DNA from: Haloimpatiens massiliensis
GTDB taxonomy: Bacteria > Bacillota > Clostridia > Clostridiales > Clostridiaceae
Direction: 5' to 3'
NCBI RefSeq assembly: GCF_900184255.1
Contig: NZ_LT854639.1
Span: 21,046-85,045 of the forward strand
DNA length: 64,000 nt
In this document: positions 42,283 through 52,491 of the stretch, piece after piece
How positions within the stretch are numbered: the stretch's first letter is position 1
How the letters are laid out: each line of letters opens with the position of its first letter
Notes under the pieces: model-generated
The model's input: only the letters and a program-made list of their open reading frames with translations
Told to the model about the DNA's origin: nothing
Databases searched by the model: none
Position numbers and translations under genes: made by a program

Positions 42283-44280
42283 ATGTCGAAAAAACGTAGG
42301 GGGATAAAATCCAAGTTAATGGGAATATTTATAATTGTTTTGTTAATTCCTATTCTTGGTATAAGTATGCTTAGTTATGTACAATTGAAAAAGAGTAATG
42401 TAAACAAGTTTAAGGAAGAGATGTCAGGATATTCACAAGTAGTAAAGAAGGCATTGGAAGGTATGGATGAGCAAAATAGGGAAATACTAGACATGTTTTC
42501 TAAGAGAGAAGAATTTATAAATATTGGTAAAGACTCTAAGTTGCAGGACAAAATTACAAAATCACTTTTATACTATAAAGAAGCTAATGATGAGGTTTCA
42601 CAAGTGTACATGTGTACTCCAAATAAAAATATGATAACTGCAACTAATGTTCAGTTGCCAGAGGGATATGACCCTACTGAAATGCAGTGGTATAAAAATG
42701 CAGTTGAAGCAGATGGAGAAGTAGTAGTGTCTGAACCTTATGAAGATAATGGTAATAAAGGATCCTATACTATAACTTATTCTAAAGCAGTAAAGGATAG
42801 TAGTTCAGGAGTAGTAGGTGTATTAGGTTTAGATGTAGATATAAAATTATTAACTAAAGAAATTTCTAATATAAAGATAGGTAAAAAAGGCTATGCTATG
42901 TTTGTAGATAAAAGTGGCAAAATAATATCTCATAAAGATAGTAAGCTTGTGGGTAAAGGTAAAGAACAGCTTTCATGGCTTAAAGATATATTACAAGAAA
43001 GTAAATCTAGTTTTTATAAGAAAATATATGGAAATGAGTATTTTATATATAAACTTACTAATGCAAACACTAAAGGTAGTACTATTTGCATATTACCAAA
43101 ATCTGAAATGACTACAGAACTAATGACTGTTATAGTAAATTCTTTATTGATAACCGTAGTAAGTGTAGTTATTGCTATAGTACTTATATCGCTATTTGCA
43201 AAAAAGATATACAAACCTATAAAAAGAGTAGAAACCTATTTAGATGAAGTAGGAAATGGGAATTTGTCTATAGAGCTGGATGGAAATACTTCTATAGCAG
43301 AGTTAAATAGTATAAATAATTATGCTAATAAAATGAAAGATAATATATTAGATATAGTTAGAAATATACAAGATGGTTATAAGGAAATGCATAAATCTTT
43401 AGAAACTTTAGCGGTTTCTATTAAGGAATCTAGTTCAGTAGGAGAGGAAATATCTTCAGCGGTTCAAGAAATAGCCGCTGGGGCAACACATCAGTCCTCA
43501 AAATTAGAGGAAAGTGTAAACTTAATTACAGAACTAGAAAAAGAAATCAACAACTCTGTAGCTGGTGAGCAAAATATGATAATGGCACTTCAAGGAGTTG
43601 GAAATGCTACTCAAAAGGGTATGGAAGTAGTAAGTGATTTAAAAGAAGTATTTAATGATAATACTAGAGCTAATGAGGAATTGGCAGTAGAAATGAAAGA
43701 TTTGGGAGAAAAATCTAAGGAAATAAAAAATATAACAGGAACTATTCAAGAAATTACAGAACAAACAAATCTTCTTGCGCTCAATGCGTCTATTGAAGCG
43801 GCAAGGGCAGGAGAAGCTGGAAGAGGCTTTGCAGTAGTAGCAGAGGAAGTTAGAAAATTAGCAGAACAGTCTTCTAATGAAGCAGCTAGTATTGAAAAAG
43901 TTATAAATGAAGTATATAAAAGTATGGAACTTGTTATGGAAAAAATAAATAGAACATTGGAAGTAAACAACAAAACAGGGGAAAATGTAGAGGCTACTTC
44001 AGTTACATTCAAGGATATTATGAAGCAAATAGAAGTGCTTCAAGATGCTATAATGGAAGTAGACAATTCCCTAAGCATTATATCAGAACATAAGGAAAGT
44101 GTAGTACAAAATATACAAGACATATCAGCTCTATCTGAGGAAACAGCCGCTACAACAGAAGAGGTTAGTGCATCCACAGAAGAGCAAGCTTCAGGACTTC
44201 AACAAATAGAAGTGGTAGTAGAGGATTTAGAAAATCTATCTAAGAGGCTTCAAGGAGCTGTGGAGAGGTTTAAGGTTTAG
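42283..44280 (+). CDS. Methyl-accepting chemotaxis protein with dCache domain
   Basis: 665 residues. N-terminal TM helix (LMGIFIIVLLIPILGISML), an extracellular dCache sensor of about 240 residues (MQWYKNAVEADGEVVVSEPY, GVLGLDVDI), second TM helix (LLITVVSVVIAIVLISLF), HAMP, and a cytoplasmic signalling helix with the hairpin tip TEQTNLLALNASIEAARAG. It signals to CheA/CheW. The ligand is unknown; dCache receptors often bind amino acids. GGGGGAGG precedes the ATG. No other chemotaxis genes are nearby. Confidence 0.95.
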   Translation: MSKKRRGIKSKLMGIFIIVLLIPILGISMLSYVQLKKSNVNKFKEEMSGYSQVVKKALEGMDEQNREILDMFSKREEFINIGKDSKLQDKITKSLLYYKEANDEVSQVYMCTPNKNMITATNVQLPEGYDPTEMQWYKNAVEADGEVVVSEPYEDNGNKGSYTITYSKAVKDSSSGVVGVLGLDVDIKLLTKEISNIKIGKKGYAMFVDKSGKIISHKDSKLVGKGKEQLSWLKDILQESKSSFYKKIYGNEYFIYKLTNANTKGSTICILPKSEMTTELMTVIVNSLLITVVSVVIAIVLISLFAKKIYKPIKRVETYLDEVGNGNLSIELDGNTSIAELNSINNYANKMKDNILDIVRNIQDGYKEMHKSLETLAVSIKESSSVGEEISSAVQEIAAGATHQSSKLEESVNLITELEKEINNSVAGEQNMIMALQGVGNATQKGMEVVSDLKEVFNDNTRANEELAVEMKDLGEKSKEIKNITGTIQEITEQTNLLALNASIEAARAGEAGRGFAVVAEEVRKLAEQSSNEAASIEKVINEVYKSMELVMEKINRTLEVNNKTGENVEATSVTFKDIMKQIEVLQDAIMEVDNSLSIISEHKESVVQNIQDISALSEETAATTEEVSASTEEQASGLQQIEVVVEDLENLSKRLQGAVERFKV

Positions 44281-44335
44281 TTAAGAGGTAAGAAGTAAGA
44301 AGTAAGAGGTAAGAGGTAAAAAGTAAGAAGTAATA
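44281..44335. repeat. GGTAAGAAGTAAG heptad repeat
   Basis: About seven near-tandem 7-mers right after the chemoreceptor stop codon, as after corA. Confidence 0.8.
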
Positions 44336-44372
44336 ATTATACCAGTTTGTGTATAATATAAAAGAAGATATT

Positions 44373-44417
44373 AAAGAGGTTATTGATAAAGATAAAATAT
44401 CAATAACCTCTTTATTT
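44373..44417. terminator. Terminator between convergent genes
   Basis: AAAGAGGTTATTGAT and ATCAATAACCTCTTT form a perfect stem, followed by ATTTT. It serves the chemoreceptor, and the antiporter from the other side. Confidence 0.92.
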
Positions 44418-44473
44418 TGCTCTATTGTTTTATATTTAAATACTTAAATTGTTCTATTGTCATTTTCATATTA

Positions 44474-45694
44474 TTAATGTTTTAGTTGAATTTCTTGATT
44501 TTTTACTTTTAAGTTCCTGTTTTTTTCCACGTGAGCTTCCCCTGCACTGAATAGTGCTATTTTTGTAAGTAAAGGTCCTATAAGTTCATAAATAACTGTA
44601 GCTGAGAGTATTATTGTCCTTATGGCTGCGCCAAACTTTGGTACAGCGGTTTCTGCTACCATAGCTAGTCCGATAGCTACTCCTGCCTGTGGAATTAAAG
44701 TAAGACCTAAATATTTTTGAACAACAGGTGGGGATTTAGCTAGTTTAGCACCTATGTATGCTCCTAGAACTTTACCTACAACTCTAAATAATATATATGC
44801 AATTCCTAAGAAGCCTACATGCTTAAGTATGGTCAAATTAAGTTCTATTCCTGCTATAGTAAAAAAGGCAACAAAAACAGGTGGAGTAAATTTATCCACA
44901 ATAGATAAAACACGGGTGCTGTTAGGAGCTATATTACTTACAGTACCACCTATAGCCATACAGGTTAAAAGTGGAGATATGTTCAATTTTATAGCTATTC
45001 CAACAGTTATAAAAACAGTTGCTAAGCTTATGGTAAGAAGCTGATCTTCTCCTTCTGCATATTTTGAAATAAATGATAAAACAAATCCAATAGCAATACC
45101 TATTATAAATGCTAAAAGTATTTCTTTAATAGGTAATAAAAGAGTTTTAACATTAAAGGTTTGTGAAGTGTCCATTAATGATTTTGCTATGGTCATAGAA
45201 ATTCCAAAAGCCATAATTCCAACAGCATCATCTATAGCGACAACAGGAAGTAGCGTATTAACTAGAGGGCCTTTGGCTCTATATTGTTTTATAACCATTA
45301 TAGTGGCTGCGGGAGCTGTAGCTGCAGCTATAGCTCCTAGCATTATACTAAAGGGTACTGGTTGTTTTAAAATTACAATCATTACAAAATCTACAAGTAT
45401 AACAGCAGTTAAAGATTCAAATAGGGTTATTATTATAATTCCGCTACCTAATTGTTTTAAATTATCAAAATTAAAAGAGCTTCCAATACTATATGCAATA
45501 AATCCTAAAGCTGCTTCAGAAATTACAGAGAGTTTAGCAGCGGCAGTGGAGGGAACTAGGTTTAAAATAGAAGGACCTATTATAAGGCCAGCTATAAGAT
45601 AACCAGTTACCTTAGGAAGCTTTAAGTAGGATATAACTTTTCCCATTATTAATCCTGAAATAAGTATAATCCCAACATAATATAAAGAGTGCAT
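44474..45694 (-). CDS. CPA2-type cation/proton antiporter
   Basis: 406 residues with about twelve hydrophobic helices. VTGYLIAGLIIGPSIL near the N-terminus, AATAPAATIMVIKQYRAKGP, VVAIDDAVGIMAFG (the D-D pair typical of CPA2 exchangers), and PQAGVAIGLAMV support a Kef/NapA-like Na+(K+)/H+ antiporter. There is no C-terminal RCK/TrkA domain. The upstream PII-like gene is in the same transcript, 32 bases away. Confidence 0.93.
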   Translation of the reverse strand: MHSLYYVGIILISGLIMGKVISYLKLPKVTGYLIAGLIIGPSILNLVPSTAAAKLSVISEAALGFIAYSIGSSFNFDNLKQLGSGIIIITLFESLTAVILVDFVMIVILKQPVPFSIMLGAIAAATAPAATIMVIKQYRAKGPLVNTLLPVVAIDDAVGIMAFGISMTIAKSLMDTSQTFNVKTLLLPIKEILLAFIIGIAIGFVLSFISKYAEGEDQLLTISLATVFITVGIAIKLNISPLLTCMAIGGTVSNIAPNSTRVLSIVDKFTPPVFVAFFTIAGIELNLTILKHVGFLGIAYILFRVVGKVLGAYIGAKLAKSPPVVQKYLGLTLIPQAGVAIGLAMVAETAVPKFGAAIRTIILSATVIYELIGPLLTKIALFSAGEAHVEKNRNLKVKNQEIQLKH

Positions 45695-45726
45695 TTTGCA
45701 TCATTCCTTTCTCAGTTCTTAAAAAA

Positions 45727-46065
45727 TTATAGGCAAAGTCCTTCTACGTAGTTTACTGGTAAAGTAAACACTATGCCTACTCCAGGTTTCTTTAAATCTC
45801 CAACTACATTTTTAATAGCAGAGATAGCTATGTCTACCTGGTCATCTTTTAAAACAGTAAAAATAGTTTTGTTAAAAGGTCTTTTTTCATTTAAAAGCAT
45901 TTTTAGAGATCCAAACATTGGAACATCTTCTCCGCAAGAGGTAAGTATTTTAGCCATACCTGTACTATCAATTATAGTTGCACCTCTTATACCAGAATTA
46001 TTTAATTCTTTTATTATATCCTCTAAATAATTAGTTTTATTTAGAACCATTATTAAAACTTGCAT
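45727..46065 (-). CDS. PII-like signalling protein
   Basis: 112 residues with the ferredoxin-like fold of PII proteins: MQVLIMVLNKTNYLEDIIKE, GIRGATIIDSTGMAKIL, NKTIFTVLKDDQVDIAISAI, GIVFTLPVNYVEGL. It lacks the Tyr51 T-loop motif of GlnB, so it is a PII-like rather than a nitrogen PII. It is the first gene of a two-gene transcript with the antiporter, suggesting that it senses a nucleotide or other small molecule and gates the antiporter. AAGGAG lies upstream. Confidence 0.83.
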   Translation of the reverse strand: MQVLIMVLNKTNYLEDIIKELNNSGIRGATIIDSTGMAKILTSCGEDVPMFGSLKMLLNEKRPFNKTIFTVLKDDQVDIAISAIKNVVGDLKKPGVGIVFTLPVNYVEGLCL

Positions 46066-46422
46066 AAATCTACTCCTTTCATATTTTAATTAATTTTTTG
46101 AAAATACTGATTAATATATATATATAGTATAACACTAATTTTATGATTTTTAAAAAAAATACGAACATAATGCTGTTAATGGTCACATAAACTCATAGAA
46201 TTTCATTAGTGTGTTATATTAAAGCTTATTTTACATTCTAAATTTTATAATTGTGCAAGTTAAAGTATTAATTTCTAAGGTATAGTTTTTCTATGAATGT
46301 CGGATAAATAGAGTGTAAAAAAGCAATAATAAATATAGTATGAAAACATCAATGAGTAACTACTCTGTGTTTTAAAATATCAAATTAATGGTTTGATTTT
46401 TGGAGAGGAAGTGAAGTTTTTT

Positions 46423-49005
46423 ATGAAGGTAACTAATACTCAAGAATTGATGGACAAAATAGAAGAAGTAAGAAAGGCTCAAAGAAAATTTGGAACTTAT
46501 AGTCAGGAACAAGTAGATGAGATTTTTAGAAGGGCATCAATAGCAGCAAATAGTAATAGACTTAATCTTGCCAAAATGGCAGTAGAAGAAACAGGTATGG
46601 GCATTGTAGAGGATAAGGTAATTAAAAATCATTTTGCTTCAGAATATATGTATAACAAGTATAAATATGAAAAGACATGCGGAGTTATAGAAAAGGATGA
46701 AGCCTTTGGTATATGCAAAATTGCTGAACCTATAGGAGTAATTGCAGCAGTGGTTCCTACAACAAATCCTACATCCACTGCAATATTTAAGGCGTTAATA
46801 GCATTAAAGACAAGAAATGGTATAATTTTTTCACCACACCCAAGAGCAAAAAAGTGTACTATAGCGGCAGCTAAAATCATACTTGATGCAGCAGTTGAAG
46901 CAGGAGCACCAGAGGGAATAATAGGATGGATTGATGAGCCATCTATTGAACTTTCACAGGTAGTTATGAGAGAATCTGATATGATTTTGGCTACAGGTGG
47001 TCCAGGAATGGTTAAAGCCGCTTATTCATCAGGTAAGCCTGCTATTGGTGTTGGCTCGGGAAATACACCTGTAATTATTGATGAAACTGCAGATATAAGG
47101 ATGGCAGTAAATTCAATACTTCTTTCAAAAACCTTTGACAATGGAGTTATTTGTGCATCTGAGCAATCAGTAATAGTAATTAGTTCAATATACGATAAAG
47201 TTAAAAAAGAATTTTTAGACAGAGGTGCTTATATACTTAATGGAGATGAACTGGATAAAGTAAGAAATATAATTTTAATAAATGGAAATCTGAATGCTAA
47301 TATAGTAGGTCAGCCGGCATATAAAATAGCTGAGATAGCAGGAGTTAATGTGCCAGAGAATGCCAAAGTCCTTATAGGAGAGGTAGAATCAGTAGAACTA
47401 GAAGAGCCATTTTCACATGAAAAGTTATCACCAGTACTTGCAATGTATAAAGCTGAAAAATTCGACGATGCTTTAAATAAGGCAGAAAGACTTGTGGAGT
47501 TAGGAGGAATTGGTCATACATCCTCCCTTTATATAGATACTAACAAGGGTAAAGAAAAAATAGAGAAGTTCAGTCACAGGATGAAAACCGGTAGAACTAT
47601 AATAAATATGCCTTCATCCCAAGGCGCTATAGGTGATATATATAACTTTAAATTAGCACCATCTTTAACTCTAGGCTGCGGTTCTTGGGGTGGAAACTCT
47701 GTATCAGAAAATGTGGGACCTAAGCATTTATTAAACATTAAGAACGTGGCTGAGAGGAGAGAAAATATGCTATGGTTTAGGGTGCCAGAAAAAATTTACT
47801 TTAAATATGGTAGTATAGGAGTTGCACTAAAGGAATTAAAAGATTTAAATAAGAAAAAGGCATTTATAGTAACAGACAGAGTTCTTTTTGAATTAGGCTA
47901 TGCAAATAAAATCACGTCTGTACTTAATGAAATAGATATAAACTATAAAATATTTACAGATGTACAGCCAGATCCAACACTTTCAGCAGCTATAAACGGT
48001 GCAGAAGAAATGAAAAGTTATAAGCCAGATACCATAATAGCCCTAGGTGGTGGCTCGGCTATGGATGCAGCTAAGATTATGTGGGTACTATATGAGCATC
48101 CAGAAGTGAAATTTGAAGATTTAGCTATGAGATTTATGGATATAAGAAAGAGAGTTTACAAATTTCCTACTATGGGAGAAAAGGCAAATCTTATATGTAT
48201 TGCCACATCCGCAGGAACTGGTTCAGAGGTTACTCCGTTCGCAGTTATAACTGATGAAAAAACAGGGATTAAGTATCCATTAGCAGACTATGAACTAACT
48301 CCTGATATAGCTATAGTGGATGCTGAACTTATGATGAATATGCCAAAGGGATTGACTTCAGCTTCAGGTATAGATGCTCTAACTCACGCTATAGAAGCCT
48401 ATGTATCAATTATGGCATCAGATTTTACCAATGGCATGTCACTAGAGGCTATAAAATTAATATTCGAATATTTGCCAGTGGCATACAATGAAGGAGCAAC
48501 TAATGTGGAAGCTAGAGAAAAAATGGCGCATGCCTCAACTATTGCTGGTATTGCTTTTGCCAATGCATTCCTAGGTACATGTCACTCTATGGCACATAAA
48601 CTAGGATCAGCACACCATATACCACATGGAATTGCCAATGCACTACTAATAAATGAAGTTATAAAATTCAATGCAGTAGATAATCCAAGAAAACAAGCTG
48701 CCTTCCCTCAATATAAATATCCAAATGTTAAAGAAAGATATGCAAAAATTGCTGATTACTTAGGATTAGGTGGAGAAACAGCAGATGAAAAAGTAACATT
48801 GCTAACAAAGGCTATAGATGAGTTAAAAGCTAAAATAAATATACCAATGTCCATAAAGGAAGCAGGAGTTTCAGAAGAAGATTTCTTTGCTACTTTAGAT
48901 GTTATGTCAGAGCAAGCCTTTGATGATCAATGCACCGGAGCTAATCCTAGATATCCTTTAATAGAAGAAATAAAGCAAATGTATATAAATGCTTTTGGTA
49001 AATAG
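46423..49005 (+). CDS. adhE: Bifunctional aldehyde/alcohol dehydrogenase
   Basis: Reduces acetyl-CoA to acetaldehyde and then ethanol with NADH. About 860 residues: an N-terminal CoA-acylating aldehyde dehydrogenase (PTTNPTSTAIFKALIAL, GVGSGNTPVIID, catalytic Cys244 in NGVICASEQS) and a C-terminal iron alcohol dehydrogenase (ALGGGSAMDAAKIMW, ATSAGTGSEVTPF, GIDALTHAIEAYVS, CHSMAHKLGSAHHIPHG). ATG 46423 matches the usual MKVTN start. GTG 46411 is better spaced from GGAGAGG, so the protein may be four residues longer. AdhE usually forms long spirosomes. A terminator follows. Confidence 0.97.
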   Translation: MKVTNTQELMDKIEEVRKAQRKFGTYSQEQVDEIFRRASIAANSNRLNLAKMAVEETGMGIVEDKVIKNHFASEYMYNKYKYEKTCGVIEKDEAFGICKIAEPIGVIAAVVPTTNPTSTAIFKALIALKTRNGIIFSPHPRAKKCTIAAAKIILDAAVEAGAPEGIIGWIDEPSIELSQVVMRESDMILATGGPGMVKAAYSSGKPAIGVGSGNTPVIIDETADIRMAVNSILLSKTFDNGVICASEQSVIVISSIYDKVKKEFLDRGAYILNGDELDKVRNIILINGNLNANIVGQPAYKIAEIAGVNVPENAKVLIGEVESVELEEPFSHEKLSPVLAMYKAEKFDDALNKAERLVELGGIGHTSSLYIDTNKGKEKIEKFSHRMKTGRTIINMPSSQGAIGDIYNFKLAPSLTLGCGSWGGNSVSENVGPKHLLNIKNVAERRENMLWFRVPEKIYFKYGSIGVALKELKDLNKKKAFIVTDRVLFELGYANKITSVLNEIDINYKIFTDVQPDPTLSAAINGAEEMKSYKPDTIIALGGGSAMDAAKIMWVLYEHPEVKFEDLAMRFMDIRKRVYKFPTMGEKANLICIATSAGTGSEVTPFAVITDEKTGIKYPLADYELTPDIAIVDAELMMNMPKGLTSASGIDALTHAIEAYVSIMASDFTNGMSLEAIKLIFEYLPVAYNEGATNVEAREKMAHASTIAGIAFANAFLGTCHSMAHKLGSAHHIPHGIANALLINEVIKFNAVDNPRKQAAFPQYKYPNVKERYAKIADYLGLGGETADEKVTLLTKAIDELKAKINIPMSIKEAGVSEEDFFATLDVMSEQAFDDQCTGANPRYPLIEEIKQMYINAFGK

Positions 49006-49018
49006 AAAACAAAAGCAA

Positions 49019-49071
49019 AAAACACTATGAAGATTTGGTAGAGTTTATAAATCTTCATAGTGTTAATTTTA
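49019..49071. terminator. Bidirectional terminator after adhE
   Basis: AACACTATGAAGATTT and AAATCTTCATAGTGTT form a perfect 16-bp stem with A and T runs on each side. Confidence 0.93.
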
Positions 49072-51993
49072 TTATTCAAATAAATTAAGGGTTTTATTAA
49101 ATAAATCTTTGTTTTCTGTAATTTTATTTTCATTTCCAATTACGCAGATATAGTTTTCTTTAGCTAGCTGTTGGAAAAGAGCTTTTAAGTTCTTTAAATT
49201 TTCTATATTACAGTTTAATATTTCATCTCTTTCCTTTTGGATAGCTTCTTGAGAAATTCCTCTTATATAGTTAACTGCAGCGGCATCTCCCATCATAGAT
49301 GGTGTTAATGGAGAGTCTACTTCACTCATGGTTCCTATGATATACTTAGTCATTTCTCTTTCATCTACACCTAATATTTCAACATATTTATAAATATCAT
49401 TATAGGTATTTAGAGTTTCCTTTAAGTTAGGGTCTCTATAGGAGGTAAAGAATAGGTTACCATTCATTTCAAAGTGTGACATGCATCCGTAAGCTCCACC
49501 TTGAACACGTACCTTATTCCATAGGTAATCAAAACTTATTATAGTTTTCAAAACCTTAAGAGCTCCAGTATAATCATATCCAAGTTTTCTGAAGTTATAG
49601 CCTTTTGCTACATATTGAACTTTCGCAGAAGTCATGAAACCTTCATTTTCTGCTTTGAAATTAAAATTAGGTTTACAGCAAGCAGCTTTACTGTCATTTA
49701 AATCATTATATAGATTGCAGAAAGTTTCCTTGAACTTATCATAATCCTTTTCCGCGCTAGTAAAGCTAACTATAAGGTTTTCCTTGTTAAATACCATAGT
49801 ATATACTTTTTCTAAATTAGACTTAAGTTCATCCCATCTATTTTCAAAATTCTTTTCAAGAGTGCATATAAACTTATAAAAGTCTATACCGTTTATCATT
49901 TCATTGTATTTAGTTGAAGGAGAGAAGTAGGAGCATACACGTTTTGCAGCTACCATATGACCTCTATCAAACATAGACATTTCAAGTCTTGATTTTATTT
50001 TTTGAATCATTTCTTTTATCTTTTTATCTTCATCAAATTCAGTATTTGATATTATTTCTCCTAAAAGTTCCATAAGTCTAGGAAGTTTATCTATTAAAAC
50101 TTTAGCTCTAACATTAAATTTAGGGTAGAAAGTGCTAGAGTCATCAAACTTGCTGTAACATGCAGCGCTAAAGCTCATACCACCTGTATTTATGTCAATT
50201 TCGTTGGTTAAATCCTCATAGTTATAGTTTTTTGTACTTATATTAGTTAAAATAGCAGATAAAAGTGACGCATAAGGGATTAAATCTTTAGAGACTTCAC
50301 CCATGTCAAAGTACATAGTTAAATATCCAATGCCACTGGTAAAAATAGGGTGATGAAGAACTTTAACACCACATTCTTCTTTTTCTACTAAAGGAAGCAC
50401 ATCAGAATCTTTTCTTATGTCCTCTAAAGATAAAAGAGGTATAACCTTTAAATCTTCAGGAGAATCAGGAGTTACCTGTCTTTTCATAAGATTTTTAGTA
50501 TCTTCTATTATTTTATTTATTTCTTCTTCACTTAGACTTTCTTTATACTTTTTAAGTTCTTCACTTATTTTTGCATCTTTTTTTTCTGTAAGCCCTTTTT
50601 CAGGTTTTACTATAAGTATAGAACTGTGAGTATTGCCTAAAAGATATTTCTCAATTAATTTTTCAAAATAATTTGTAGTAAGAGCGGTTTTTATTTTTTT
50701 AAGAGTATCTTCAAATTCTAAGTGCATAAATGGACTTTCTTCATATAGCCAGCTGTCCATGCATTGAATACCATATGCAAGTCCTTTAGGTAAACTTTGA
50801 TAATTAGCTTCTCTAAGGTCAAATTCTTTTCTGTTTATACAAGCCTCAATTAACTTCTTATCTAAGCCTTTAGCCACTAAGTCTTTAAGAGTATTTGTTA
50901 CTACATTTTTAAAATCTTCTTTTTTATTCTCATTGGAATTTTTAACCACTATACTGAATAAAGGTTGAATAATACTTCTGTCATAGAAGCCATAAACGTC
51001 TTTTCCAAGGTTTGCTTCTATAAGAGCTTTTTTAAGTGGAGAAGATTCACTTTCAAGAAGAATGGTTTCTAAAATATCTAGAGCTAGGTATTCTTCAGGA
51101 TCTGTGGAGCTTCCAGTTACAAAGTTATAACTTAGGAAGGTTTTATCCTCATGATTTTCATTTGGAGATATAGGATAATTAACCACAGTTTCAACAGTAC
51201 TATTAAATGGTTTCTGTGAATGAATTTTTGAATCTATTTCTAATTTATCAAAATCCTTTAGGTAGTTTTCATCTATAAATTTAAGTTTTTCTTCTATGTC
51301 CATATTTCCATAAAGGTAAATATAGCTGTTTGAAGGATGATAATATCTCTTATGGAAGTTTATGAATTCTTCATAAGAAAGCTCAGGAATATTGTCAGGA
51401 TCTCCGCCTGATTCCACTCCATAGGTGGTATCAGGAAATAAAGATTCCTGTATTTTTCTCATAAGTACAGAGTCTGGTGATGAGAAAGCACCTTTCATTT
51501 CGTTGTAAACGACGCCTTTATATTTTAATTCGTCTTCTTTATTTTCTAATTCATAGTGCCAGCCTTCTTGCATGAATATCTCACGATGCTTATATATATC
51601 AGGATATAAAACTGCATCAAGATAAACATCCATAAGGTTTACAAAGTCTTTATCATTTTTACTTGCCACAGGATACATGGTTTTATCTGCAAAAGTCATG
51701 GCATTTAAAAATGTGTTTAAGGATCCTTTTATAAGTTCTACAAAAGGCTCTTTAACAGGAAATTTTCTAGAACCACATAGAACGGAGTGCTCTATTATAT
51801 GTGGTACTCCAGTGCTGTTTTCAGGTGGAGTTCTAAAAGAAATAGAAAACACCTTATTATCGTCCTCATTTTTTAAGAACAAAAGTTTTGCACCGGTTTT
51901 TTCATGTTGAAAAATCATTCCAGTAGAATTTATATCTTTAAGCTCTTTTGTTTCTAGTAGCTTAAAGCCGCTGTATGTTTTATTTAATTGCAT
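49072..51993 (-). CDS. M16C-family zinc metalloprotease (presequence-protease-like)
   Basis: 973 residues, the single-chain M16C size. The inverted zinc motif HIIEHS (His65, Glu68, His69) follows TPPENSTGVP near the N-terminus, with the distal metal Glu expected in YKGVVYNEMKGAFSSPD. The C-terminal half contains QGGAYGCMSHFEMNG and SYRDPNLKETLNTY, which form the substrate-closing lobe. It has no signal peptide, so it digests peptides in the cytosol. AAAGGGG lies 11 bases before the ATG. It is monocistronic. Confidence 0.95.
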   Translation of the reverse strand: MQLNKTYSGFKLLETKELKDINSTGMIFQHEKTGAKLLFLKNEDDNKVFSISFRTPPENSTGVPHIIEHSVLCGSRKFPVKEPFVELIKGSLNTFLNAMTFADKTMYPVASKNDKDFVNLMDVYLDAVLYPDIYKHREIFMQEGWHYELENKEDELKYKGVVYNEMKGAFSSPDSVLMRKIQESLFPDTTYGVESGGDPDNIPELSYEEFINFHKRYYHPSNSYIYLYGNMDIEEKLKFIDENYLKDFDKLEIDSKIHSQKPFNSTVETVVNYPISPNENHEDKTFLSYNFVTGSSTDPEEYLALDILETILLESESSPLKKALIEANLGKDVYGFYDRSIIQPLFSIVVKNSNENKKEDFKNVVTNTLKDLVAKGLDKKLIEACINRKEFDLREANYQSLPKGLAYGIQCMDSWLYEESPFMHLEFEDTLKKIKTALTTNYFEKLIEKYLLGNTHSSILIVKPEKGLTEKKDAKISEELKKYKESLSEEEINKIIEDTKNLMKRQVTPDSPEDLKVIPLLSLEDIRKDSDVLPLVEKEECGVKVLHHPIFTSGIGYLTMYFDMGEVSKDLIPYASLLSAILTNISTKNYNYEDLTNEIDINTGGMSFSAACYSKFDDSSTFYPKFNVRAKVLIDKLPRLMELLGEIISNTEFDEDKKIKEMIQKIKSRLEMSMFDRGHMVAAKRVCSYFSPSTKYNEMINGIDFYKFICTLEKNFENRWDELKSNLEKVYTMVFNKENLIVSFTSAEKDYDKFKETFCNLYNDLNDSKAACCKPNFNFKAENEGFMTSAKVQYVAKGYNFRKLGYDYTGALKVLKTIISFDYLWNKVRVQGGAYGCMSHFEMNGNLFFTSYRDPNLKETLNTYNDIYKYVEILGVDEREMTKYIIGTMSEVDSPLTPSMMGDAAAVNYIRGISQEAIQKERDEILNCNIENLKNLKALFQQLAKENYICVIGNENKITENKDLFNKTLNLFE

Positions 51994-52491
51994 ATAATTA
52001 TAACCCCTTTCTATATATAATAAATTTAAATTTTACAAATTTTGTTTTTTTGCATGTGCTTGGTTGGCTGCATTTTTATTTTGTAACTGCGAAAGTTGAG
52101 ATAGTTATTTTCTAGCCAATTTTCTTATGTGACTTTATTTGAAATTTGCACATGTTGTTTTTTTATGAGTGAATAATAAAAATTCTTTATATAGTATTCC
52201 ACTAATTATAAATATAATAATCATATATGAGTTTATGAAAAAAATAAGATGGATTTTAAGAGGAGTAACTATATTATAACCCATTTAAGATATAAATTGG
52301 TATAATGTTTGCCAAAAAATTCAACTTTATATAGGGTTTTTAGGCTCATATGTTTCTTTAAGTGTAAATAAAGAAAGTAAGTGTAATTTTATAGATGTAC
52401 TTAATATGATTAACTATAAATAGTATTGATAAAAAATGATTAAAAGTGATATAATATGATAAAACCATTTGGATAAATTGGGGGGAATCAT
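51994..52491. other. Gap between the protease and the 52492 gene
   Basis: No supported gene. It holds divergent promoter space and a fragment (ACTGCGAAAGTTGAG near 52087) related to the repeats near 14325 and 17499. Confidence 0.45.

Noticed and set aside
46170..46190. Rex operator upstream of adhE
   Set aside because: Only one half site (TGTTAA) is present; the second half of the palindrome does not match.
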